Part shown: positions 36,901 to 50,100 of the stretch, in pieces | Numbering within the stretch: position 1 is the stretch's first letter | Layout: every line of letters starts with the position of its first letter | From: Ascaris suum | Lineage: Eukaryota; Nematoda; Chromadorea; Rhabditida; Ascarididae | Reading direction: 5' to 3' | Assembly (NCBI GenBank): GCA_013433145.1 | Contig: CM024175.1 | Location: 10,710,516 to 10,774,515, forward strand | Length of the DNA: 64,000 nucleotides | The notes under the pieces: generated by a model | Databases searched by the model: none | The model's input: the letters and a program-made list of their open reading frames with translations, nothing else | Told to the model about the DNA's origin: nothing | Made by a program: the position numbers and the translations under genes

Positions 36901-39900
36901 ACGTAACTTGACCATGAAATATTTCGAGAAAAATACAACGTGACTATCAAATATTTCAAGATTCTCTTAATATCAGCTCTGTAAATGTCACCACTCTAGT
37001 TTCTTGTTAAACGTTTGAATTCGATTTGGGAGAGATACAGGTGGCGAGGGGAACAACGAACGGAGGAAGGTGGTCTACAACAAATGGTATACTACACAAA
37101 TAACAGGTAGTGCACGTAGCCTATACAATAGAACAGGAATATAACATTCTCGTAAAGACTATTTCCTTATATTAGCAATGAATTTACCATTTGTGATGAC
37201 ATCTAAACTCTGCTAACATAGGAGTAAAATTATAATTTCTTTAAATAGAACCTTTTAAAAAAATCGTCTATTTTAAGAGGAAAATCTTTTTTTTCTCATG
37301 AAGCAAAACATGGCATAATTAAATACAATTTTCTCAAAAGAACTAGAAAAATTGTAAACATAGAAAAACAATCACTAAATGAAAGCATACCACTTTCCAT
37401 AATATATCTAACACCATTCATAGTGCGGACATCGTGATTATCTCGTATCCCAACATCGAACCATCGTCTTGCCAGCCATACAACAACCGGCTCTATCTCA
37501 ACGACCGTCACATGCGTCTAAATTACCACATAAAACATAAGTGCCAATATGCTCATTTCTAATAAATCGAGGTCGTGCAGCATCGAGTAAAGACCTTTTC
37601 GTTAAAAAAGTCCTTGAAAGGATTCCACGAAGGGAAAGAGAAGATGGGCGGGATGAGAGGGAAGGGGAGAAAGAATATACAATTATTTGATGAAGGTATA
37701 TTTTTAATAAAAGGACACAATAATTTATCAAAGGTGGAGTAGTGAAAATATAATAAAGGCGAGTTCAAATACGAACTTGTAAGATGCTTCATCGCAACGC
37801 CGTCATTTTATATGTAAGAGCACATGTGTGAGTGTCTGTACATCTCTCTGATCCATCCAACTCAGATACAGTTAAAGTTAGAGCAATGAAATCAAATCGA
37901 AGACAAATATCGACGTTTGCTACTTGCGACAGAAATTTAAACGAAGAAAATTCAAAGATGTTTTCAACTCTAATGGACTCATAAGAACCGGAAATGAAAA
38001 CAGGCATCCCACTAAGGTCAGTAGTGGTGGGAGATGGGGGGGGGGGGGGGGGGTGAGAGGGAGGAACAATAGAATATCCGAGATTATACCATAAACAGCA
38101 ACGCTCAATAACCTGTTCTCCTTGATAACTACAAATACCTTCAGTATTGCAGTGCAAAGTTACGGTCTGCTAAAGTGATGCTTAGAATGTCGATGAAAGA
38201 AATTCAACGATAATCTGCGTAAAGACTCCCCCCCCCCCCCCCCTAAAGATACATTAGACAAAAAAAAGGCTAAAGGCTCCGAAATAGCCCTCTTATGAGA
38301 AATTACACTCACTTAAATCCTATATATCATATGTCATAAATAGATCAGCTATAAGATAATCAAAAATAAAAAAATAAATTAACAGAAACGTTTCGTTTAT
38401 CGAAGAACGAGGGAAGTGCTCTCTTTCTCGGAAATGCAAATCTTAGGCGATGCGATTTTTTTAAATGATTGTCTCATTCAAAAAAAAAAGCATTTTAGTC
38501 TCGATCAAATCTTTTTAGTTACGAATGAGAAAATACCTTTGGAAATTTACTAGCGAAAAACATATTGATACCACCACCACCAAGACCGATGCAAAGTATC
38601 TTTGCCTTCAGGTCCACTCCTTCGGCAAGTTGAAGCGACGCCGTGACAAATGGTGCTGCAACCATCACCCTTCCATATGATGTCGGCATCCATCCATGAT
38701 CCACTGCCCACATTCGTGTATCTGATTCGATTATCTGTATACCTATAACAATGCTTCTTTATGATGGGTTACGATCACATTCTCATTATCATTTGCATAG
38801 ATAGCAAGGGCAATCATTCCCACAAGCGGAAGACGAAAGAGAGAGAGCGATAAGAGTAAACTACCCCAACTTTCACGCTTCGAAGCATTGCTTTCATAAA
38901 GGCTGGAGGGACTATTTTACAATCTGATACGACCTTAGAATTGCTCCTATCGATGTAAAACTGCAACTATTGTGGCTCTCAGGCGCTTCAAGATATCGAA
39001 AGCGATACTTTTTAAGAGGATAAGTGGAAAATTCTGTTCTCTTATATGTTGGTCATAGAAAACCATTTTGCACTATCCAAGGGGGGACCGTCACTTTTTT
39101 TTTTGAGACTGTCACTCAATTTCGTAGGAGAATTTCACGCCACCTATTGACTCTAAAAGTTCCAATTTTAGAAAGCACAAAATTTCGACACACTGATTTC
39201 GATCGATCGAACACAATCAAAATCTTGATCACTAAAAAAAACGCCAAAAACTTCCGTCGGCAAAACCTTAGGACTCATAGTAATCAATCCCATTTCGTTG
39301 GCGTAGATAAAACTTTAATTTCGCGGAAAAAAAAAGAGAAATTTCTGCCGTTGATAGATTAGAAAAATTTCGTCTCCGCATGAAAAAAAAAAACAGCAGT
39401 AATTCGAATACTTTTTAAATGCGATCATTCATTTCTAAATTAATATTCGCTAAGAGTTATTTCTCATTCACAAATAATTTCTGCATATGCATAATAAACG
39501 TAATTTGCAATGCTCATCTCCTAAAGTTATTGCATAGCTGCTAAATATATTTTGGATCAAATAGTTGGCTAACTTTAAACCAATAAATCATTCTTCCCCA
39601 TCCTCGAATCTTTTCCATATTACGTTACACGAATATCGCTTCCTTATGCTTTCATATGATTTAAACATCCTATAGAGGATGAAGATACTATTAATGTGCA
39701 TTAAATTGCCTCATCTAATGCACTTCTCGGCTTTCATTTCATAATCATTCGAAATTCTCGCCCCTTCCTGAACAAAACACCCAACTATGCACTCCCCCAC
39801 AAATCTCTCTTAGTATATCATGCCAACCACCAAAGACCAAGTTGGGTGTTCCATGACTCAGTCGAGAAATATAATGGTATCAATGTGTCATTTTGCAGAC

Positions 39901-42900
39901 TACAACCTCAGCAGGAGCAGGAGGCAGAGGAGGGGGATGGAGAGTGGGCAGCATTAACAATCCATAATCTTAGATTAGCCACCAATGGAGACCTCCTGAT
40001 CTCTTGTTTGGAAATTATTTGCTTTACATTTTTTCAGCGAAATTGTCATACATATTAAACTGTCTCAGTAACTAATGTCTACACATTCCGAACCGATCCT
40101 AAAATGTTGTATACACCAAAAGAATTGAGGAAAAAAATCTGTGGAATGAGTTTTTTTTTTTTTTTTAATTTTCATCCCAGCCAATACGTGTACATGCGAT
40201 CCACATTACACAGCTGTTCTCCACAATAAGAGTAGCGATTTTGTCTAAAGAGAGCTAACACAGATAGGATTGCAATTATGCAACAACACTATCCTCTAAA
40301 TAAATATTAGGCGTTTAAAGAGCGAAGAGGATCTTCAAAACACGAATATCAATACCTTCAGGAGGCCTTAACCGAACTATTGCATCGACTGTTTCATCGA
40401 ATCCCTCTATCGCTAAATTGCGGACTGCTATATTCCTGAAAAAAAAAACACCGATTTAATTGCAAGATGCAATTAAATAAAGTCAACGATAAATAGTTAT
40501 TTAAATTCTCGATCCATCTTGAACCATTTATAAATTGCCCTCCAAAAAAAGAAAAACATACCGCTGCATGCCAATCTAATATATCTTTTATTCTTTTGGC
40601 ACATATTAAGAGGATAAAAATCTGCCCATTTAATATAAGTATCACTTACTAAAATTCGCCTCAAAACACTTAATTATACGCTCATTATTTATACAGAAAT
40701 CTCATCGACAATCCCACATATCAAATTTAATTAAATACTAATAAATACTAGTTTGAACACTACATACTGCCTAACAACTGTGTTCCATTCACTGTAAATA
40801 CAATAGCGCTTCCTTGGTTCATCACGGTTAATTAGACATCGATCTACTTGCAATGTTCGTCTCATTTCTCATCTCTTAAACACATCAAAAAAAAAAAAAA
40901 AAAAAGAATTTTCGCGTATAGATTATGAACACTCCGGAAGTGATGCTTGATAAAAGATCAAAACCTATATTTTATGCTTGCCTTCTTTCCCCTCCCTCCC
41001 CCTCCCATCCTACTATCCCTCTCTCTCATCTCCCTCCCTCCAAAAATTAATTCCTTCACAAAATAATTCAAACTACCTCTCAATGACCGTCCAGTGATAA
41101 ATTCACAAATAAGAAATTACTTGCATTCTACCCCTCCTATGTCCTTCCCCATAAAAGGCGATAGCGCCAAACTACTCGGTCAGAACTCCCACTTCTTAAA
41201 TGAACGCTTTCCTTGTTAACGTTTACACAACAAACGAAATGAAATCCAACATAACACTAATGGCTGACCACTATACCCAATAATGCCAATGACCACTCAT
41301 CCTTTACTCAATTAATGCCAATGACCACTCATCCTTTACTCAATTCTGACATAAAAAATAGCAAATAGTTTATCTAATTTCATCGTTATAAAACGAAGAA
41401 GCAAAAAAATAAATCGAAATGGACCTTATTAAATCGAAAGTATCGAAAACGATGAAACATGAATTTGTCATTCGTGAGCACATTCGATCAAGCACGAATC
41501 GTGATGCATCGGCGTCGCTTAAAATGCCATATTTCGAATCTTCAACAATCACCGGCCAGTCGGCTGTCACATAATAAAATAACTGAAAAAAAAATATAAA
41601 CACTCAACAAAGAAACAACATAAATTCCCCCAAATAATTCTAAAATATTGCCCTCTTTAAAAAAAAAAAAAACAATATGAAATATTCGCTTAGAAAGGCG
41701 AATAAATATTATCTCCGGCAATTTCATCGTCAATTAAGCAAATCTGAGTAAACCATTTTTGCCTACTATATTCAAAATTCTTAATATTTGAGGCGTTTTC
41801 AATAAATAAAAGGAATTTTAAAAATATTATTGAAATTTATCGATTCGTTTAAATTTCCATATCAATAATATTAGTGAAACGAAGAACTTCACTTCATAAA
41901 ATCACTTCAACAACTGTGCCCACCCCCCCCCCCAAAAAAAAAAAAAAACAAAATTCCAAATGGCCCTTTAAACTAAAAAAAAAAAAGATTTTCAAAAAAA
42001 AACAGCGCCATTCACCAGTACCTTATTACTGTTACCTAAAGCCATAACGATGATATAGCTAGATAAATCAAGCAAGCAGATAGCGAAAATGATTGTTTTA
42101 GCAAAGAACGTCTTATTTAGACTCTTAGAAGAGCTTTAAATATCGTCAGATTTCATCATTGCAGATTTCAAGAATTGAAATATTGCGAATTGTTTACTTT
42201 AATTAAAATCTAAATTCTATTATGTTAAAATTTAATTTCGAATGGCTCTTCCTCGAACCAATTCGAATTTCTTTTTTGGAGTTCCAATAGCAATGTGGAT
42301 GGTTTTGAATTTGTAAGTAAAAATAACTTCGTTGTTTCTCCTTTCAAGTGGCACTAATAAGATCGACCTCTATCGCAAAAGAAGTATTCCTGTGCCCGTT
42401 GAAACCTTCTCACCATGAATGCAGTGTTAAACGCAACAGAATCCCTGCACTGATATCAAAGGTAGGGAGCTATGGATGTTCATTAGAGAGATGGTTCCGG
42501 AATTCCCCAGCGGCGCAAAAAAAAAAAAGAGAAAACCCAGAGATTTGAGCACTCATGGAAAACAAGAGACTTCTCCAGATGGCAGACTTCCATGCCGAAA
42601 ATTTCAACACGTATGCTGCAACCCCTTTTCTGAGAATAAAACGCGGCACGCTGCAGTAGATGGATCAATGTTGTTCGACCTTCTGTATAGATAATGGAAA
42701 AAGATTAAAAAAGAAGCAACTCCAATAGCTTGAATTAAACTTCTTCCACTGACGTTCAAATGGACAGTCTAAACACTTGGAGGTAGAGTTCCTTCCTTCA
42801 GATACTACTAAACTATTCAACAACAGTGATGTCGTAAAAATTAAGGATTTACCGCCGTAGCTGCAGCGCCTAACACCACAATCAACTTGAAGAGTGCAAA

Positions 42901-43014
42901 TAAATCGAAAGGTTGTTGCCTATGAATGAACCTCCTCCCGAATCGACGCATCCATCGTTTCAAACTCCATCCCCTCGTAGTATTGATCACCGAGCCACCT
43001 GTTAGTGGCAGCAT
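33919..43014 (-). CDS. Membrane-anchored spermidine synthase-like / METTL13 C-domain-like protein, 8 exons, 370 aa
   Basis: Exons are 43014-42853, 41582-41425, 40435-40356, 38742-38537, 37517-37391, 36281-36156, 35270-35215 and 34116-33919 (TAG). All phases join and total 371 codons. Residues 1-40 are basic (RGWSLKRWMRRFGRRFIHR), then LFKLIVVLGAAATALFYYV forms a membrane helix across the exon 1/2 junction, predicting a type II anchor. The SAM/PABS-type Rossmann motif I is ILCIGLGGGGINMFF, followed by the acidic strand end VTVVEIEP, the segment DVRTMNGVRYIM, then FDAVLIDACDAD and CPAAEFLDEHLI, and finally LLLPNGTVAVNV. This order is that of the spermidine-synthase-like domain in METTL13-type methyltransferases. 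ACDAD replaces the usual DSxDP-like catalytic segment, so the substrate is open. The N-terminal METTL13 methyltransferase domain is absent. The start is supported by in-frame TGA immediately before ATG. Confidence 0.88.
41281..41344. repeat. Perfect 32-bp tandem duplication
   Basis: Two adjacent identical 32-bp copies (starting TAATGCCAATGACCACTCAT) lie within the intron between the second and third exons of the spermidine synthase-like gene. They look like a recent slippage product. Confidence 0.95.
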
Positions 43015-43025
43015 TCACTGCAATC
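43015..43025 (-). promoter_or_regulatory. Possible trans-splice acceptor 3 nt before start codon
   Basis: On the minus strand GATTGCAG ends at 43,018 and is followed by TGA and then the ATG of the spermidine synthase-like gene. An AG this close to the start fits nematode spliced-leader addition. A conventional 5'-UTR intron is the alternative. Confidence 0.45.
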
Positions 43026-43029
43026 ACAT

Positions 43030-45800
43030 ATCATTACATTCTAATAGGCTAGATGATGATAAGTGGAAAATTATTAGTGATAGCCGATACGTATATCACC
43101 TAAAATAAACGCTCACGGCTGAGAAATAATACCACTAAACAACGATTTAGCTGCACTCGTTCATAGGATAGCACTCTTCTATCAAATCTATCATCTTTGC
43201 TTTACGCTTTATAACTTATATTAAAATCTCATAGCGCCAAAAAAAAAAAGATCGCACCCCTTTTATATATAACTAAGTAAGATACCACTTTAATGTTAGT
43301 GTTCCCTTTGCGGATTTCTGATTCTACGCAGCAATTAAATTCTCTGACAAATACGATCAAATTCGACATAATATTTGTCAATAGCCGAGTTCAAAAATTC
43401 TATTTTCTTCGAAATAAAAATTTTGCTCAACGCTGTCACTTATTCGTGAATGTGATCAATAATGCATCTTTCAAAAAAATTTACCCAACATCGTCGTATA
43501 TGTCACAATGTATAGTTTTTAAAATTCAGATGCCAAGAGTGGGAATTACTCTAAAAATTGAAAGCTTTAACCCTTAGATTTGACCACATGTTTCAACTCG
43601 TTTAACTAGAATGTTGAACCTTTCACGAGTACCATTTTCGAGGCGCAAATGTCAAACGTTACGACTATGATAAATTAGTTTTAAAGGTGAGTGGGAAGAA
43701 TTGTTCATGTTAATTTTAGGTTCTATTGAGAGTCATGGTCTTTCCTCTTTTTTTTTTTTTTTTTGTTTTTAAAGAAATAGCGGTGAGGAAAAAATTGCTA
43801 CAACACCTTACTAGGTTATTAGGTTTTGCATGGCAGGGTTATTTTGTGCAAAACGTGAAACATTTAAAAGTAAGAGATTCCTGAGTGGTCGAATTTGATT
43901 CCCAAGGAATAAATTTTCGTCGTGACGGGTAAATTTAACTGGACATTATACGTCGCAAACCATATATCGATGAAGTTATTCCACAATCATAACATTGCTG
44001 CAATATAGCCGAGACAATGCAACAACAACATTTTGTATAGATGTGTGGTGCTTAAAATTTATTTCCTTTAGTGAAGATTAAATAACTTCACTTAAAGCGT
44101 ATTGCATATAGACTCCGCACTAACTTTTTCACTAAACAACTTGCCCACATCTCAAAATACCCGAATAGAATCCAAGTATGCATAAATGAGGATCTGATCG
44201 AAAGTATTTGAAAAAAAAAATGCACAAGAAGTATATGCGTTTAAAAAAAAACAAAAAAAAAATAAATTAACGATGAATGAAAGGTGAAACTCTAGGGGTA
44301 AAAGTTTATCGCAAATATAAAATAGAACGTATACCATTTTAATGAAAATTATTCATTCAAATTCTAATCTAAACAATATTTGAGAATTATATCACTCAAG
44401 ATGATTATGAAACTTTTTAGAGGAGAATAGAAAAAAAAAAGAGAGAAGAAGAAAGAATTTCAATCGTTCAACAATAATCTACGAAAAGAAAAACTATGAA
44501 ACCTGAGGTTGACTTCATCAAATCTCTTAGATGAAGCCTTCGGCTAGATTCCTCCTCTCTTTCGAGATATTATAAGAGAGAGAGAAAAAAATTCTTCAAT
44601 TAAAATGCTAAATATATTGTTGAATAGTAAATTGAAGAGATTTTCTTTCAGAAAAAAAAAAAAAAAAAAAATTAGCATACCGTCTCCGAAAGATTCTCGA
44701 CCAATCAACTGAATAAGTAACCGATTTTCGAAGTAAATATTCATCCCATTTAGCATATCTTCTATCCACATCAAATATCAACCAATATCAACAATGACAT
44801 TCGATTTTCTTGTCAATTTATATTTTAAATTGTCCTTTTTAGCAACTTAATAATCTATGAAGCAGCTACAATCTTATGAACAAAAATATAAACGATATTC
44901 TCATCTCAAACATTCTATGAGCAATTGCTAGTGATTACGCTTGTCCTATTCCTGGTTGTGATGACTAACTCTATGCATTCAGTAACGATCAGAATATGGT
45001 CTAATCAACTTGTAAATATCATCGATTAGATCTATTCCCAGCCGAAGCGTTAGAAACCGGTTCTAACTCATCTCTACCATCCATGAGGTCCCTTTTCGTT
45101 AAGCGCAGAGCTTTACGAACGAAGCATTTTAACGTCTTTTCCACGAGTCAATTCAAAAAGTACACAGGATGATTTAATTGAAATGTTTGAAGAAATCAAT
45201 TAAAACATTCTAGGCAATCAATTCTTGATCCAATTGATCACTCGTCAAAGAAACATTGACCCCTTTATTTGTATTAAACTCATCTCAGCGAGAACAACAA
45301 TAAATACGCTACGAACCAAACACTACGCTGACCGACGACAACCGAATAACTGAAGGAAAATATAAAATAAACCAACTTTTGTGCAGAACATCGCTTCATT
45401 TCAAAAATGCCACCCAATTAGTGCCGTCTTTTGCAGCTTTCTTGCACAATGTGCACAATGATTTTCTTTTTACCGACCGAAAGGTCATTTCCGCAATTTT
45501 CACTTTCATGTCTTCGTCACGTATCGCGAACTTTCATGCCCGTTCCTGCTCCAGGCAGTTGTACTCTCTTTGCTTCTTCCTCATACCTTAAAGACCTTGA
45601 AATTGAGAGAAGCATTATATGCACTGTTCATCGGACTCCACTTCACGCCGACGTTGCGAAGGAAATGTACTTTTCGACATAGTGTACAAAATAAACAAAA
45701 GGCTCGAGTCTATTATCCATATTTCGCCTTCAGCCATTCTGGAGCGCCTGAGGCGCCATACTGATCTTAGAAGTGCAAATTACGAGTGAACATATACGAC
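43030..45800. other. No supported gene; probable upstream region
   Basis: AT-rich DNA upstream of the spermidine synthase-like gene. A minus-strand patch at about 44,500-44,770 has short open frames and one donor-like GTATGC, but phases could not be reconciled with the gene. I therefore leave it unannotated. Confidence 0.4.
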
Positions 45801-45806
45801 TCACAA

Positions 45807-45852
45807 TCGGCGGTCGCGGCCGCGCCGTGCGCCCGACCCGCGCAGTTCTGAA
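45807..45852. promoter_or_regulatory. Isolated CpG-dense GC-rich island
   Basis: About 45 bp of almost pure G/C (including GGTCGCGGCCGCGCCGTGCG) stands alone in AT-rich DNA and contains many CpGs and a NotI-type GCGGCCGC. It could be a core promoter element or a fragment of foreign or rDNA-like sequence. No adjacent first exon was identified. Confidence 0.3.
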
Positions 45853-46984
45853 CTCTCGCAGCCACAACTCGACTCTGAAAGATCTAATTTCGATAGGGCT
45901 TTGATTAATCGATTTCTAGTGATACGGGGAAGAGGCATACATCTAGTCAATTGTACTATTAATACGTATTGAGGGAAGCTGCTTTATATGGCTGTTGTCG
46001 TTCGAGCTCTACACAGTACTCGAATATTTCCTAGTTTCACCATGTTTAGTACCACTTATCATGGCGATACATATCGAGTAAGTAACGAATCATTACATCT
46101 AGTTAACTGCTAGAATCTGGCGAGCAATACAGATATCGAAGCTCCGAGGGCCATATTTACCTCAACATGCAAGAGGTACGAGGTATAATGCATGGATAAT
46201 GGTCATTGAACGAAGGCTTTGCTATTCATTAAGGCAAATCGATATAAATACGACAAAATCGCATACAATATACTTCATCTTTAGCGAATCCAGCACTTGC
46301 TTTCTCACTCCCTTCTTTAATTCAGGACGATGCGTCGATTACTATTTCCGGTTGAGTATGATTAGATATATGTGCTACGTTCTTTATTGAAAAGAAACAT
46401 CTTATCATGTTATTCATCAATTATATCGATGTTGAATATAGCTGGCTAAGAATTTCCGACAATATAATTGATAAATAAAATAACTAAATAGAATTTCATA
46501 AGTGCACAAGCATCGAAATAATCAATTCGAAGTTTCATCGAGACTCACTACGATGTGATTTTATTTTGTGTCGACGTCTTCCGATGCTGATTTATAGTAA
46601 TTCCTATAGTTTTCATCAAATTACCACCTAAAACTTTTCGTATTGCGTTAATAACGTTGTTGACGCTTAATTGAACGCCGATGAAATTGTAAAATCTCAA
46701 AAAAAAAAAAAAAAAAAGAAAAATCCACCGAATATTTATAAATAATCGTAGTAAATAAGCTGGTATATGGATGTATAGTTTATCTTCAAGCATTAACTTT
46801 ATCGTCGAAAACAATCGACGCTATGCAAATTTCTTTTTTTTTTCACTTCCTTCAAAACTAGGATGCAAATTTAATTGACGCTTTTAGATGTCGTCGCAAT
46901 TCCAATGGATTCTATTAGCTTTTGATGGATCAAATAAATACTTAGTTGACATTTTGATGCTTTTATCGGATAATTACCGATAAT

Positions 46985-46985
<1 letters not shown>

Positions 46986-47080
<95 letters not shown>

Positions 47081-47114
47081 TTATATATATATATATTTAT
47101 ATATATTTATATTT
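46986..47114. repeat. Interrupted (TA)n microsatellite
   Basis: TA alternation broken by TTTATAT units in its right half. Confidence 0.95.
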
Positions 47115-50100
47115 ATAAGGAAATAGCGTATTAGAAATTAGAAATGCAAAATTTCGGCTATAGGGAAATGATTATCGTAATCATTCAGCTGATATTGAAG
47201 TCGAAATAATTCGAATTTTATCGCTTTATTCGGCTCTTTTATAAAAATTTCTATGTAAATGCAGAATACGATAATGCTGTCTCTATTTATTTGCCTTATA
47301 AATTTCACCTATAGAATCATTGAAGATAGAATGATAAAATTTAGCTGATATAATATATATTATAGAATTATCTTCTGCATCGTCTTTTTTCCCCACATTT
47401 TCTATGAATTTTTGAAGAAATTATAAAAATCTAAAGGTGAAAAAAAAAACATTTACATCCATTTTAGTATCAACAGGCTTATTAAAAGAAAATTTGCATA
47501 TTTCGTATTTTTTGATCGATTGGCAAAAGAAATTTTGCATATTTTTTGATAAAAACATGAAATCGGTTGGTAAAATTGAGGAATATTAAAGGTCATATCC
47601 GGTTTATTACTTCAAAATGCTTCTATATTCCCTTATTGAAAACTTTTTTTTTAAAATAAAGTAACTGAGAGAATATTGGATTGAAAGTATTGCATTTTTA
47701 TTACTTTAGAAAGATGTTCAATCGAAGAAATTTTGATCATATCGCAAAGGGAGAGAATTTCTCTCTTTTTTTTTTGATAATGTGGAAAGTTGGAATAGTG
47801 GAGAAAGCGGACGGCATCAATCGCATTGCGGAATGCAGACGTGAATAAAGACACAGTCGTTAATTACTTTTCGAGATTAAAGTGCACACACATACACTTA
47901 AACATACACACACACACCACACACACACATATATATACGCACATAAATGCATCACCTTGCCATTGAAAATAAAAATCACCTTTAACCACTTGAAGCAATG
48001 ATTCATTAATTATTAATTGCGTATTTGAATAATTAACCTATAAAATAGTATTAAAATTTCAAATTTTTTTGCAATAACAAATTCCCCGCTTATTATTGTT
48101 ATCAACTTTCTCCTCACTATTACTAGTAATAGAAATTAACAGGTAATCATTTGAATAGGTAAAACTTTTTTGTTTTTTTTTGGATTTAATTTAATTCATT
48201 TTCTTCATCATCATGAATTTACTTCTCGATGAAATATTTTCGTTGAATAAAAAGCAGTAATTATTAGGAGTATTCTATTTCAATAAATCATAGGGGGGGG
48301 GGGGGGAATTTATGTATAGAAAGCATCGAAATACTTTTATTGCTTATTATCGATCCATTTTTGAATATTGTTCTTTTGTATGATTTCCTTATTTGTTCAA
48401 TGATATCAAATTGGTTAGAGAATACTATATGCATTAAAAAACAAAAAAAAAAAAATCAACAACGTTCGTTGCACTATTCTATCATTCGGAAGGTAATTAA
48501 GTGATCTGTATTATGAATATAGTAAAATAAATGCGATAATAATTATACTCAAGTTAATTTAACGGTAATCGAATTTTTCTATTTCGTTCGAAAAAAAAAA
48601 TTGATTTGGGTAAGAATTCGGGTAATTTGCGGTATTATTTACCCATCCAACCGCATTGCTATACCTTATCAGCACATTACTCTTTTTATGAATCTCTTTA
48701 ACTTCGTAAAAGTCGTTAATCCGGTCACCATTCCCCACCTGTTACCTCCGCGCATATCGACACCATAATTTATAAATCATGTGGAGGTAATTGCTTATCG
48801 CAAAGTTGACTACAACCTATTATTAGTAAGGAGAAATAAACAAAAATTCATTACTTTTATAATGCAAGTATATATTTAAATAGATAAATAAATAAATAAA
48901 TAAATAAACAAATAAATGTGAATTGTTTTATGCAAAGCAATATGCAAATCGATTAAAAAAAAAAAGCTATTGCACAAGCGATGTTTAGCCTCTTCTCTTT
49001 CATTTACCTCTCCCTCATATTCACAACTCTGATTATCACTTTCGTCCTCAAATTTAATTCAATGATATGCAAAATAATTATTTTTTTTTGCATTTCTATT
49101 CATAAAGTAATTACTCCTCATTACATCGCTTCAAATGATCATCATCAACCTTTACTATGACGAGATAATACTGAGAATTTTGAGCGTGATATATGTTTGA
49201 GGAGAAGATATTTCATAGCACTCGAATATGCTATTTGAATATTCATTAATGCATATTTAAATTTCGAAATAAAAAGCGATTATTGCAATGAATATTACAA
49301 ATGCAATAACACATAAGCGTTAGCGAAATTGCACTGAAATCTTTTTTCTTTCTTTCTTTCTTTCTTCTTTTTTTTTGCAATGCAATGCAATGTGCATCGT
49401 CAAATGGAACCGGTAACGAGGATGGGCGAGTGCATGCAGTACATATTTGCCCATGAATAGTGATGATTTTTTTTTTTTGATGCGAAACAGTAACCCATTT
49501 GTGGGGTGTTTCGGCATCTAATTGGGTGGCGTGATGTGTTTTGCATACGCGTATCAATCGAAAATGAGCTCATCGTTACGCTATAAGCGTATTATATATG
49601 CAATTCGTTTCTATTCATCATATGTCTGTGTATGTGTATGTCTGTGTCTGTATATACGCTTATATTTTAATCGCCACTCATTATGACAGTCGAATGAATT
49701 GTGCATATCCCAACAGCTATCATAAAGAGTGCATGAGATGTGTCGTTTGTATGTTGCTCCCTTTCACTCACATATATTCATTCGCTTCTCCGCTCTATCA
49801 CTTAGCTACTTCCGCATCTAATGTTTATCGTAATGTTCCTCTCTGGATACTAGTTACTTTGTGGATTAGAGTTATGATACTTGAGCAACAATCCCCTTCA
49901 TCAAGAAAACGTCGAAATTCCATTTCATAATATGCTTTTATTTATTTCATTTTATAAGCATATTTGTCATATCCATCCTTTATATTTTCAATGAATCATA
50001 AATAACACTTCAAAAAACAATTGAAAAATTTCTTCTTCATTTCTTAAATTTTTTTTCTTTTCGGTATAAAAATATGATTGAAATAATGCAATAATCAAGA

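Noticed and set aside
37789..38157. 122-codon minus-strand frame
   Set aside because: It lies within an intron of the same gene and runs through a C/G homopolymer, giving poly-Pro. There is no support.
49598..49930. 110-codon plus-strand frame
   Set aside because: The start is in TG repeat. The end reads plausibly, but the opposite strand is equally open and splice evidence is lacking.
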